Positions 25,121-32,023 of a DNA stretch of 64,000 bases are shown here, one piece after another. The notes beneath the pieces are model-generated. The model was not told where the DNA came from, made no database searches, and saw only the letters and a list, made by a program, of their open reading frames with translations. Within the stretch, counting starts at the first letter, position 1. Each line of letters begins with the position of its first letter. This DNA comes from Planctomycetota bacterium (GTDB taxonomy: Bacteria; Planctomycetota; UBA1135; UBA2386). The translations under genes were made by a program, and so were the position numbers. The stretch spans positions 1 to 64,000 of the forward strand of contig JADLFX010000050.1 of the NCBI GenBank assembly GCA_020849665.1, read 5' to 3'.

Positions 25121-25528
25121 TCAGCGCCCCTCGCGGATCCTGCGCAGGGCCGAAATCGCCAGGTAGCGCACCTTGGTGTCCGGGTCGAGGGTCGCGGCCT
25201 CCAGGTCCGCAGCAGCGCCTGCCGCCGCCGGACCCAGCTCGAAGAGCGCGTAGGCGGCCTCGGCGCGCACCCTCGGATCCAGGCTGCGCAGCCGCTCGGC
25301 GTACGGCCGCACGCGCGCGTCCTCTGGCAAGGGCACCTTGGCGGTGGGCAGGGCGGGGTCGCTGCCGGGCTCCGCGGGCACCGGACGGCCAGGGGCCCGC
25401 AGGGGCTCCACCCCCGCGGCGGCCCCCCCATCAACTCCCGGCGGTCCGCCGGTCGGCGGCTCTTCGGCGCCGCAGCCGGAGAGGACCAGGACCGCGACCG
25501 CGAGCAGGCGGCGCGCACCCCGGCTCAC
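25121..25528 (-). CDS. Lipoprotein with short HEAT-like repeat region
   Basis: 135 residues from a GTG start at 25528 that overlaps the mutL stop by four bases (GTGA). The N-terminus RRLLAVAVLVLSGC has a lipobox with Cys19 (L-S-G-C), so it is lipid-anchored. After a Pro/Gly-rich linker of about 45 residues come two helix pairs, DPRVRAEAAYALFELG and DTKVRYLAISALRRI, the spacing and residues of HEAT/PBS-lyase repeats that mediate protein binding. The role is unknown; position after mutL does not by itself suggest repair. The two neighbours upstream (mutL, holA) are probably on the same transcript. Confidence 0.75.
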   Translation of the reverse strand: MSRGARRLLAVAVLVLSGCGAEEPPTGGPPGVDGGAAAGVEPLRAPGRPVPAEPGSDPALPTAKVPLPEDARVRPYAERLRSLDPRVRAEAAYALFELGPAAAGAAADLEAATLDPDTKVRYLAISALRRIREGR

Positions 25529-27315
25529 AGCTTCCTCCGGAAGTACCTCTCCAGCTCCGCGCGCGAGAGGGTCAACGTGGTCGGGCGGCCGTGCGGGCAA
25601 TGGTGCGGATGCCGCAGGCGGCTCGCCTCGGCCAGCAGCGCCTCGACCTCGGCCGGCGCCAGCGGATCGCCGCTCATCACCGCACCCCGGCAGGCCATCG
25701 AGTGGAAGCGCTCCAGGATCGCGTCGCGCGCGCGCGGGCGCGCCTCGCCATCGTCGCCCTGCAGGAAGCTGGTGACGAGGTCCCGGGCCCGCGCCCGTCC
25801 CAGCACCGCCGGCAGGCCGTGCACCGCCACGGCGTTGCCGCCGAAGTCCTCGACCAGGAAGCCCTCCTCGGCCAGCACCGGCGCGGCCTCGAGGAGCCAT
25901 GCCTTGTCGAGCGGGCTCAGCTCCATGACCTCCGGCACCAGGAGCCGCTGCACCGCGGGCGGTGCCGCAGCGCTGCGCCGCTGCAGGCGCTCGTAGAGGA
26001 CACGTTCGTGCAGCGCGTGTTGGTCGATCACCACCAGCCCGTCCTGGCCCTCGAACACGAGGTAGAGGTCCAGGACCTGGAGCACGCCGCCGCGCGCCGG
26101 CAGGCCCGGCCGCGCCGCATCGCCCGGCGCGGGCGGCGGGACCAGGGCCGGCTCCGCCTCGCTCACCCGGTCCGCGCGCGGCGCGGGGAACGGCAGCGAC
26201 GGCGTGGGCACGCCCTGGCGCAGGGCCTCGGTGGGCCGGCCGAAGAGATCGCGCGGCAGGTCGGGGAAGCCCGGCGTCGCGCGCGGCAGTCCGCTCCCGC
26301 CCTGCACCACCCCGGGTGCGGCGGCGCCGGCCGCGGCTGCGAACGCACGCTGCACGGCTGTGTGCAGGAGCCCATAGACGCGCCGCGGGTTGGCGAAGCG
26401 CACCTCGGCCTTGGTGGGGTGCACGTTCACGTCCACCTCGGCCGGCGGCAGGTCGAGGGCCAGGACGTACACGGGGATCCGGCCGTGCATGAGCCGTTCG
26501 CGCAGCGCGGTGCGGATCGCGGCCACCGTACCGCGGTCGCGTGCCAGCCGCCCGTTCACGTAGAGCAGCTCCATGGAGCCGTCCCTGCGCGCCAGTTCCG
26601 GCGGGGCGAGCAGGCCGTGGACGCGGTGGCCCTCGCCGCCCAGATCGACCTGCCGGCACGCGGCGGCGAGCTCCTGGCCGTAGACCCGCGCCAGTCGCCC
26701 GCCCAGGTCGTCGCCCGGCGGCAGGCGCAGGAGCACGCGCCCCTCGCTGCGCAGCGTGAACTCCACGTCGAGACGCACCAGCGCCATCTTCGCCAGCAGG
26801 TCCTGGATCCGCGCCCGCTCCGCCGAGGCGGTCTTGAGGAAGCGCCGCCGCGCCGGCGTGTTGAAGAACAGGTCGCGCACCTCCACCTGGGTGCCCTCCG
26901 GGCAGCCGCAGGGCCGCACCGCCGACAGCTCCCCGCCCTGGCACTCGATCTCGTACCCGGCCTCGGCACCGCGCAGCCGCGAACGGATCCGGGCCCGCGC
27001 CACCGAGCCGATCGAGGCCAGCGCCTCGCCACGGAAGCCGAGCGACGCGATGTGGTCGAGGTCGGCGAGCGCGCGCAGCTTGCTGGTGGCATGGCTGGCG
27101 AACGCGAGCGGCAGGTCCTCGGGCGCGAACCCGCTGCCGTCGTCGACCACCCTCACCAGGCGCGCGCCACCCTCCTCGATCTCCACTTCGATCCGGCGCG
27201 CGCCCGCGTCGAGAGCGTTCTCGACCAGCTCCTTCACCACGGAGTACGGGCGCTCGATCACCTCGCCCGCGGCGATCTGATTGACCACTTCGGGGCGCAG
27301 GACCTCGATCACCAT
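25525..27315 (-). CDS. mutL: DNA mismatch repair protein MutL, endonuclease type
   Basis: 596 residues. The N-terminal GHKL ATPase has LVENALDAG (Glu32, Asn33), VDDGSGF, SHATSKL and GFRGEALASI. The C-terminal part carries the metal-binding endonuclease motif DQHALHERVLYE, which fits DQHA-x2-E-x4-E exactly, together with the accessory segments ACRGAV and CPHGRP. It should therefore nick DNA by itself, as in bacteria without MutH. The linker of about 70 residues between the domains is Pro/Ala-rich. ATG 27315 overlaps the end of holA by 7 bases, so the two are coupled. mutS is not in the window. Confidence 0.97.
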   Translation of the reverse strand: MVIEVLRPEVVNQIAAGEVIERPYSVVKELVENALDAGARRIEVEIEEGGARLVRVVDDGSGFAPEDLPLAFASHATSKLRALADLDHIASLGFRGEALASIGSVARARIRSRLRGAEAGYEIECQGGELSAVRPCGCPEGTQVEVRDLFFNTPARRRFLKTASAERARIQDLLAKMALVRLDVEFTLRSEGRVLLRLPPGDDLGGRLARVYGQELAAACRQVDLGGEGHRVHGLLAPPELARRDGSMELLYVNGRLARDRGTVAAIRTALRERLMHGRIPVYVLALDLPPAEVDVNVHPTKAEVRFANPRRVYGLLHTAVQRAFAAAAGAAAPGVVQGGSGLPRATPGFPDLPRDLFGRPTEALRQGVPTPSLPFPAPRADRVSEAEPALVPPPAPGDAARPGLPARGGVLQVLDLYLVFEGQDGLVVIDQHALHERVLYERLQRRSAAAPPAVQRLLVPEVMELSPLDKAWLLEAAPVLAEEGFLVEDFGGNAVAVHGLPAVLGRARARDLVTSFLQGDDGEARPRARDAILERFHSMACRGAVMSGDPLAPAEVEALLAEASRLRHPHHCPHGRPTTLTLSRAELERYFRRKL

Positions 27316-28397
27316 GCGAGGTCCTCGGCCGGGGCCTTGGCGAACCAGCGCAGCACCAGCCGTTCGAGCAGCAGGTCGGGCTCCTCGCCGCTGGTACGCA
27401 TGGCGCGCTGCACGTCCAGCAGGGCGTGCAACCCGCGGCGCAGGTGCGCGGCGTCGTTCTTGCGCACCTGCTCCTGGAAGCGCTCCGCGAACACCCGCAC
27501 GCCCACCTGCGCCGGCACCTCGGAGAGGCGCGTGCCCGCGTCGACCAGGAGCCGGCCCTGCAGCACCTGCTGGCAGGTCGTGCGCAGCCAGTTGAGCAGC
27601 ACCAGGACGATCTGCTCGCGCCGCATCACCTCGCCCTCCTTGCCGCGCACGCTGCGCAGGAACATCGCGTGCAGCGAGCGCAGCGCCCGGCGCCGGTCCC
27701 CGGCCAGGAGGGCCTCGGTGAACTCGAACGGCGACGATTCGGAACGCGCGCTGAGCCTGCCGCGCAGATCGTCGGGGCCGAGCGGCTTCGCCACCGCGCC
27801 CAGCCGCGCGCGCAGCCGTTCGAGCTCGGCCATGGTCTCGGCCGGGTCCTTGCCCACCGCCCCGAGGACCAGGTATGCGGCCTCGGGAGTGAGCGGAACG
27901 CCCAGCTCCTTGCCGCGCCCTGCGATCCAGCGCACCAGCTCGGTCTGCAGCGGGCTGTCGCCGGGCGAGTACGGGTCGGCATAGAGGTCGCGGAACTCGT
28001 AGACCTTGTGCTCGCACAGCAGTTTGCCCAGGCGCGTCCGCTTGTCGACCTTGGCCGCCTCCACGACGAGATGGCAGCCCTTGGCCATCCGGCCGAGGGT
28101 GCGTTCGATGGCCTCGGCATGGTCGCGCAGCCACGCATCCGCCCGACGCACGCACAGGCAGGCCTCGCGCGCGAACAACGCCCCGCCGCGCAGATCCTGC
28201 AGCTCGCTGCCATCGCGCTTCTCCTCGCCGTCGACGAGCCGGCGGTCGGCGCCGGCCGGCAGCGCGGCGAGCACGGCGTCGAAGGCCTGGGTGCGGAAGT
28301 ACTGGCTCGGGCCCAGCAGGACGACCACCGGCGGCAGGCCCCGGGCCACGTCGCGGCGCAGCTCCTGCAGCACGGTCTCCGGGTTCGCGACGGCCAT
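27309..28397 (-). CDS. holA: DNA polymerase III subunit delta
   Basis: 362 residues. HolA is the clamp-loader subunit that opens the beta clamp. The order matches the family: an N-terminal domain with VVVLLGPSQYFRTQAFDAVL, EKRDGSELQDLRGGALFAREACLCVRRAD, then LVVEAAKVDKRTRL, and a C-terminal helical domain with PFEFTEALLAGDRRRALRSL and a closing ALLDVQRAMRTSG. Sequence similarity within this family is low, so the call rests on the whole pattern. ATG 28397 is chosen because the next upstream in-frame codons read into the ubiA end and TATCCT stands 11 bases before it. It leads the holA-mutL-lipoprotein unit. Confidence 0.9.
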   Translation of the reverse strand: MAVANPETVLQELRRDVARGLPPVVVLLGPSQYFRTQAFDAVLAALPAGADRRLVDGEEKRDGSELQDLRGGALFAREACLCVRRADAWLRDHAEAIERTLGRMAKGCHLVVEAAKVDKRTRLGKLLCEHKVYEFRDLYADPYSPGDSPLQTELVRWIAGRGKELGVPLTPEAAYLVLGAVGKDPAETMAELERLRARLGAVAKPLGPDDLRGRLSARSESSPFEFTEALLAGDRRRALRSLHAMFLRSVRGKEGEVMRREQIVLVLLNWLRTTCQQVLQGRLLVDAGTRLSEVPAQVGVRVFAERFQEQVRKNDAAHLRRGLHALLDVQRAMRTSGEEPDLLLERLVLRWFAKAPAEDLAW

Positions 28398-28408
28398 GGC
28401 CAGGGGGC

Positions 28409-28414
28409 AGGATA
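28409..28414 (-). promoter_or_regulatory. -10 candidate TATCCT before holA
   Basis: TATCCT on the minus strand (28414-28409) in the 29-base gap between the ubiA-like gene and holA, 11 bases before the start codon. It suggests that holA-mutL has its own start of transcription, with almost no leader, rather than only read-through from the quinone operon. Confidence 0.42.
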
Positions 28415-28426
28415 GCCGCGGCCGCC

Positions 28427-29299
28427 TCAGGCGCGCAGGAGGTAGAGATCGGCAGCGGTGCCCGCGAGCAGCAGGATCCCGACGACTCCGTTCAGGGTGA
28501 AGAACGTCCCGTCCAGGCCCGCCAGTCCCCCGGCGCGCAGCCGGAGGTGCTGCCAGAGCAGGAAGAGCGCCGCCGCGCCCAGCGCCAGCGCGAAGCCGGG
28601 CCCGGCGCCCGCGGCCACTCCGTAGCCGGCGAAGCCGGCCACCGCCCCCGCGTGCAGGCCGCGGGCCAGCCGCAGGGCGCCATGCTGGCCGAGGCGGGCC
28701 GGAATCGAGTGCAGGCCATGGGCGCGGTCGAAGTCCTCGTCCTGCGTGGCGTAGAGGACGTCGAATCCGGCCACCCAGGCCAGCACGGCGGCGCCCAGCA
28801 CCAGCGCGGGGAGCACGGTCGTGTCCACGGCCCCGCGCGCGGCCACGTGCGCGGCCGGCGCGGCCAGCCCGAGCGCGAGGCCGAGCCAGAGATGGCACAG
28901 GGCGGTGAACCGCTTGGCGTGGCTGTAGCCGTAGAGCAGCGCGAGCGTGGGCACGCCCAGGAGCCCGCACACCGGCGCGATCGCCCACGCCGTGGCCAGG
29001 AAGAGCGCGCCACAGCCGAGGGCGAAGGCCAGCGCCGCGCCGGGCCGGATCACGCCCCGCGGCAGCTCGCGCCGGGCCGTGCGCGGGTTCGCGGCATCGA
29101 TCCTCCGGTCGACGTAGCGGTTGTATGCCATGGCCGCGGCGCGCGCGGACACGGCGGCCAGCACCACCAGCACCAGCAGCCGCGCTCCCGGCGCGCCCCC
29201 GGTGGCCGCCAGGAGCGCGAGCAGTGCGAACGGCAGCGCGAACACCGAGTGCGAGACGCGGATCAGCGCCGCCCACTCGGCCACCGTGCCGCGACTCAC
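28427..29299 (-). CDS. ubiA: UbiA-type prenyltransferase (probably for menaquinone synthesis)
   Basis: 290 residues from GTG 29299, overlapping the ubiX-like stop by four bases (GTGA). UbiA enzymes attach a polyprenyl chain to an aromatic acid in the membrane. The first Asp-rich motif is NRYVDRRIDAANPRTARRELP (Asn-x-x-x-Asp-x-x-x-Asp) and the second is YATQDEDFDRAHGLHSIPARLG. About nine hydrophobic helices are present. The NPRTARRELP ending and the pairing with a ubiX-like and a ubiE/menG gene fit the futalosine-type menaquinone route (MqnP role) better than ubiquinone, but the mqnABCD genes are not in the window, so the quinone type is inference. Last gene of the operon. Confidence 0.9.
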   Translation of the reverse strand: MSRGTVAEWAALIRVSHSVFALPFALLALLAATGGAPGARLLVLVVLAAVSARAAAMAYNRYVDRRIDAANPRTARRELPRGVIRPGAALAFALGCGALFLATAWAIAPVCGLLGVPTLALLYGYSHAKRFTALCHLWLGLALGLAAPAAHVAARGAVDTTVLPALVLGAAVLAWVAGFDVLYATQDEDFDRAHGLHSIPARLGQHGALRLARGLHAGAVAGFAGYGVAAGAGPGFALALGAAALFLLWQHLRLRAGGLAGLDGTFFTLNGVVGILLLAGTAADLYLLRA

Positions 29300-29940
29300 G
29301 GCTCCTCGCCCTCGTGCCAGGGGCTCGCCGGCGGCGCCGGCGGCGTGGCCCAGCGGCGGATCAGGGGGCTGGCCACCCCCAGGCGGTCGAGCACCTTCGC
29401 CACCACGAAGTCCACCAGGTCCTGGACGCTCTGCGGCCGGTGGTAGAAGCCCGGCATCGCCGGGAGCACCACGGCGCCGCTCTCGGCGAGCGAGAGCATG
29501 TTGCGCAGATGGAGCGGCGAGAGCGGCGTCTCGCGCGGCACCACGATCAGCGGCCGGCCCTCCTTGAGCGCCACGTCGGCGGCGCGCTCCAGGAGGTTGC
29601 TGGAGAACCCGTGCGCCACGCGCGCCAGCGTGCCCATGCTGCACGGGCAGAGGATCACCGCCGCGATCGCGGCGCTGCCGCTGCTCGGCGCGGCCTCCAC
29701 CGCGGCCGGGTCGTGCACGTGCAGGCGCGCGCGCAGCTCCGGGCGCACCAAGCCCGCGAGGTCCGGCCGGGCCGGGTCCAGCTCGACGCCGGCCTCGTGG
29801 CGCAGCACGCGCAGCGCCGCGGGGCTGGCCACCAGATGCACGGTGTGGCCGCCCGCCAGCAGCACCTCGAGCAGGCGCATCCCGTAGGCGATGCCCGAGC
29901 CGCCGCTCCAGCCCAGCGCGAAGGTCCTGGTCTCGTTCAC
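29296..29940 (-). CDS. ubiX: UbiX-like flavin prenyltransferase
   Basis: 214 residues from GTG 29940. The family attaches dimethylallyl to reduced FMN, producing the cofactor of UbiD-type decarboxylases. The N-terminal strand-loop GWSGGSGIAYGMRLLEVL matches the TGASG(A/G)xYG phosphate loop, CPCSMGTLARVAHG matches the family's PCSMkTLa segment, LIVVPRETPLSPLHLRNM is diagnostic, and PAMPGFYHRPQSVQDLVDFV is the C-terminal substrate-binding part. In the futalosine pathway a UbiX-like protein serves next to a UbiD-like one; no ubiD-like gene is in the window. It overlaps the CPBP stop by GTGA and the ubiA-like start by GTGA. Confidence 0.93.
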   Translation of the reverse strand: MNETRTFALGWSGGSGIAYGMRLLEVLLAGGHTVHLVASPAALRVLRHEAGVELDPARPDLAGLVRPELRARLHVHDPAAVEAAPSSGSAAIAAVILCPCSMGTLARVAHGFSSNLLERAADVALKEGRPLIVVPRETPLSPLHLRNMLSLAESGAVVLPAMPGFYHRPQSVQDLVDFVVAKVLDRLGVASPLIRRWATPPAPPASPWHEGEEP

Positions 29941-30698
29941 CGGTTGGTCAGGTAGAAGACGACGTCGTAGATCGAGTGCGTGTACACGGCCACGCCGAAG
30001 CCGCGCGCCACGAACAGGATGCCGAGCAGGAGGCCCGCGCAGGTGCGGAACAGGAACACGCCCCGGTGCACCGGCGGCGCTTCCGGGCCCAGGTGGTGGA
30101 AGAGCGCGAAGAGCAGCGCGCTGGCCAGCACCGCGAAGGCGACGCCCAGGGGGCGGGGGACGCCGAAGGCGGCACAGGCGCGCACCGCGACGTAGGCCAG
30201 GAGCGAGAGCAGGATCAAGCGGAAGAAGAGCTCTTCGAAGATCCCGGCGCCCAGCGACGCCACGAGGTCGGCGGCCAGGGAGCCCTGGGCGGACCCCGGA
30301 GCGGCGGCCTGCAGCACCCGCTGCGAGGAGGTGGCCAGGATCGCCGCCAGCGGCCCGAGCAGGAGCGCGTAGAGCGTGCCCTCCAGGGCGGAGACCGCCG
30401 CGACCTTGGCCCATGGCACCGCCCGCGCGTGCAGCGACCATGCGGCGACCAGGACCGTGAACGCGAACACCCCGCGCAGGATCAGCACCGCCTGCGGCCC
30501 GAGCAGGCCCAGGGCCTCCGCCAGGATCGCCTCGGCGCCGTTGCGTTCGTGGGGCGCGAGCGTGAGCCGGAGCGCCTCGTAGAGCAGCCACAGCGGCAGC
30601 ACCGCGAAGAGCCCCACGGCAGGGTCGCGCGACCAGTGCAGGTAGCCGCCCGGTGCCTGCGGCCGCGGCGGCCCGGCTTCAGGCTTGGACTTCGGCAC
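29937..30698 (-). CDS. CPBP-family intramembrane protease
   Basis: 253 residues, mostly hydrophobic with about seven helices. The CPBP (Abi/CAAX-like) motifs are present: FEELFFR (Glu-Glu-x-x-x-Arg) after a Gly-Ala-Gly turn, then FALFHHLG with two histidines, and a final motif region around TCAGLLLGILFVARG with a closing YTHSIYD. Members process prenylated or other membrane proteins or act as immunity proteins. It overlaps the upstream ubiE/menG gene by 20 bases and the ubiX-like gene by four, so it is deeply set in the quinone operon rather than a chance neighbour. Whether it acts on a quinone-related membrane protein is not known. Confidence 0.82.
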   Translation of the reverse strand: MPKSKPEAGPPRPQAPGGYLHWSRDPAVGLFAVLPLWLLYEALRLTLAPHERNGAEAILAEALGLLGPQAVLILRGVFAFTVLVAAWSLHARAVPWAKVAAVSALEGTLYALLLGPLAAILATSSQRVLQAAAPGSAQGSLAADLVASLGAGIFEELFFRLILLSLLAYVAVRACAAFGVPRPLGVAFAVLASALLFALFHHLGPEAPPVHRGVFLFRTCAGLLLGILFVARGFGVAVYTHSIYDVVFYLTNR

Positions 30699-31371
30699 GG
30701 TAGAGCGCGGCGATGCCGCCGGTGAGGAGCCGGTAGCGCGGCGCGGCGAGGCCGGCGCGGCGCATCCATTCCAGGAACTCGTCCCGCTCGGGGAATGCCT
30801 GCACCGATGCCGGCAGGTACGCGTAGGCGCTGCGGTCGCCGGTCAGCAGCCCGCCCAGGCGCGGCAGGACGCGGTGGAAGTAGAAGCCGAAGAGCGGGCC
30901 GAAGAGCGGGCCCCGCGGCCGGCAGAACTCCAGCACGACCACGCGTCCGCCCGGGCGCACCACGCGCCGCATCTCGGCGAGCCCGGCGACGGGATCGGCG
31001 ACGTTGCGGATCCCGAACGCGACCGTCGCGAGGTCGAAGCTGGCGTCGCCGAACGGCAGGTGCTGCGCGTCGGCGTTGACGTAGCGCGGCAGCTCGCCCC
31101 GGACCGGGCCGGGCTTGGTCCCGGCCAGGGCCAGCATCGGCAGGCAGAAGTCGGCCCCCACGACCCGCGCGCCCGCACGCGCCAGAGCCAGGGCGAGATC
31201 GCCGGTGCCGGCGCAGAGGTCGAGGGCCCGTTCGCCCGGGCGCACGCCGGTCTCGCGCACCGCGCTGCGGCGCCAGCTCCGGTCGATCCCCAGGGAGAGC
31301 ACGCGGTTGGCCAGGTCGTAGCGCGGCGCCACGCGGGCGAACATCGCACGGACCTGGACCGGATCGGGCAT
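30679..31371 (-). CDS. ubiE: UbiE/MenG-type quinone C-methyltransferase
   Basis: 230 residues. It methylates the quinone ring in the last or next-to-last step of menaquinone or ubiquinone synthesis. Marks are MFARVAPRYDLANRVLSLGIDRSWRR (the UbiE N-terminal signature), the SAM loop LDLCAGTGDLALALARAGA, ADFCLPML, NADAQHLPFGDASFDLATVAFGIRNV (the second signature) and VRPGGRVVVLEFCRP. ATG 31371 is the head of a four-gene operon with CPBP, ubiX-like and ubiA-like genes. It diverges from the flavin reductase gene with 84 bases between. In an organism using menaquinone the equivalent name is menG. Confidence 0.95.
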   Translation of the reverse strand: MPDPVQVRAMFARVAPRYDLANRVLSLGIDRSWRRSAVRETGVRPGERALDLCAGTGDLALALARAGARVVGADFCLPMLALAGTKPGPVRGELPRYVNADAQHLPFGDASFDLATVAFGIRNVADPVAGLAEMRRVVRPGGRVVVLEFCRPRGPLFGPLFGFYFHRVLPRLGGLLTGDRSAYAYLPASVQAFPERDEFLEWMRRAGLAAPRYRLLTGGIAALYRAEVQA

Positions 31372-31443
31372 GCGCCCCGGATCGTGCCGGTGCGGCGGGC
31401 CTCGGGCAAGGAACGGCGCGCGGCGGGAGCACGGCCGCGCGGC

Positions 31444-31449
31444 TACGCT
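31444..31449 (+). promoter_or_regulatory. -10 candidate TACGCT before the flavin reductase gene
   Basis: TACGCT ends 6 bases before the ATG at 31456, which would give a leaderless mRNA. No Shine-Dalgarno sequence or -35 hexamer is evident. Confidence 0.38.
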
Positions 31450-31455
31450 GGCGCC

Positions 31456-32019
31456 ATGCGCGTCGAGGTCCCCCTGCGGAAGAGCTGTACCCTGATCAAC
31501 CATGGCCCCACCACGCTGATCACCAGCGCGCACGGCGGGCGCCGCAACGTCATGGCCGCCGCCTGGGTCATGGCCCTGGACTACGAGCCGCCGAAGCTGT
31601 GCGCGGTGATCGCCGCCGGCACGCGCACGCGCGAACTGATCGAGGCGTCGCGCGAGTTCGTGGTGTGCGTGCCCACGCTGGGGCAGATCGACCTCGTGTA
31701 CGCCGCCGGCAGCTCGAGCGGGGGCGACGCGGACAAGTTCGCGCGCCTCGGGATCGCCACCGAACCGGCCAGCCGCGTCGCGGCCCCGCTGGTCGCCGGC
31801 TGCGCCGCGTGGCTGGAGTGCCGGGTGGTGGACGAGCCGGGCATCCAGGAACGCTACGACCTCTTCGTCGCCGAGGTCGTGGCGGCGTGGGCCGACGATG
31901 CATCGTTCCGCGACGGCCGATGGGCCTTCGCCACTCCGGAGGCGCGCACCATCCACCATGTGCACCGCGGGGTGTTCTTCGCCACCGGAGAGCCGCACAC
32001 GGCCAGGACTCCGGCGTGA
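31456..32019 (+). CDS. Flavin reductase-like (FMN-binding) protein
   Basis: 187 residues of the DIM6/NTAB family, which binds FMN and often reduces it with NAD(P)H or acts as the flavin-supplying partner of another enzyme. Typical segments are TTLITSAHGGRRNVMAAAW, PPKLCAVIAAGTRTRELIEASREFVVCVP, AGCAAWLECRVVDE and the HHVHRGVFFA end. It diverges from the quinone operon (ubiE at 31371) and could supply reduced FMN to the UbiX-like enzyme; this is inference from position and chemistry only. The stop codon lies 4 bases from the convergent ABC permease stop. Confidence 0.85.
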   Translation: MRVEVPLRKSCTLINHGPTTLITSAHGGRRNVMAAAWVMALDYEPPKLCAVIAAGTRTRELIEASREFVVCVPTLGQIDLVYAAGSSSGGDADKFARLGIATEPASRVAAPLVAGCAAWLECRVVDEPGIQERYDLFVAEVVAAWADDASFRDGRWAFATPEARTIHHVHRGVFFATGEPHTARTPA

Positions 32020-32023
32020 ACCG

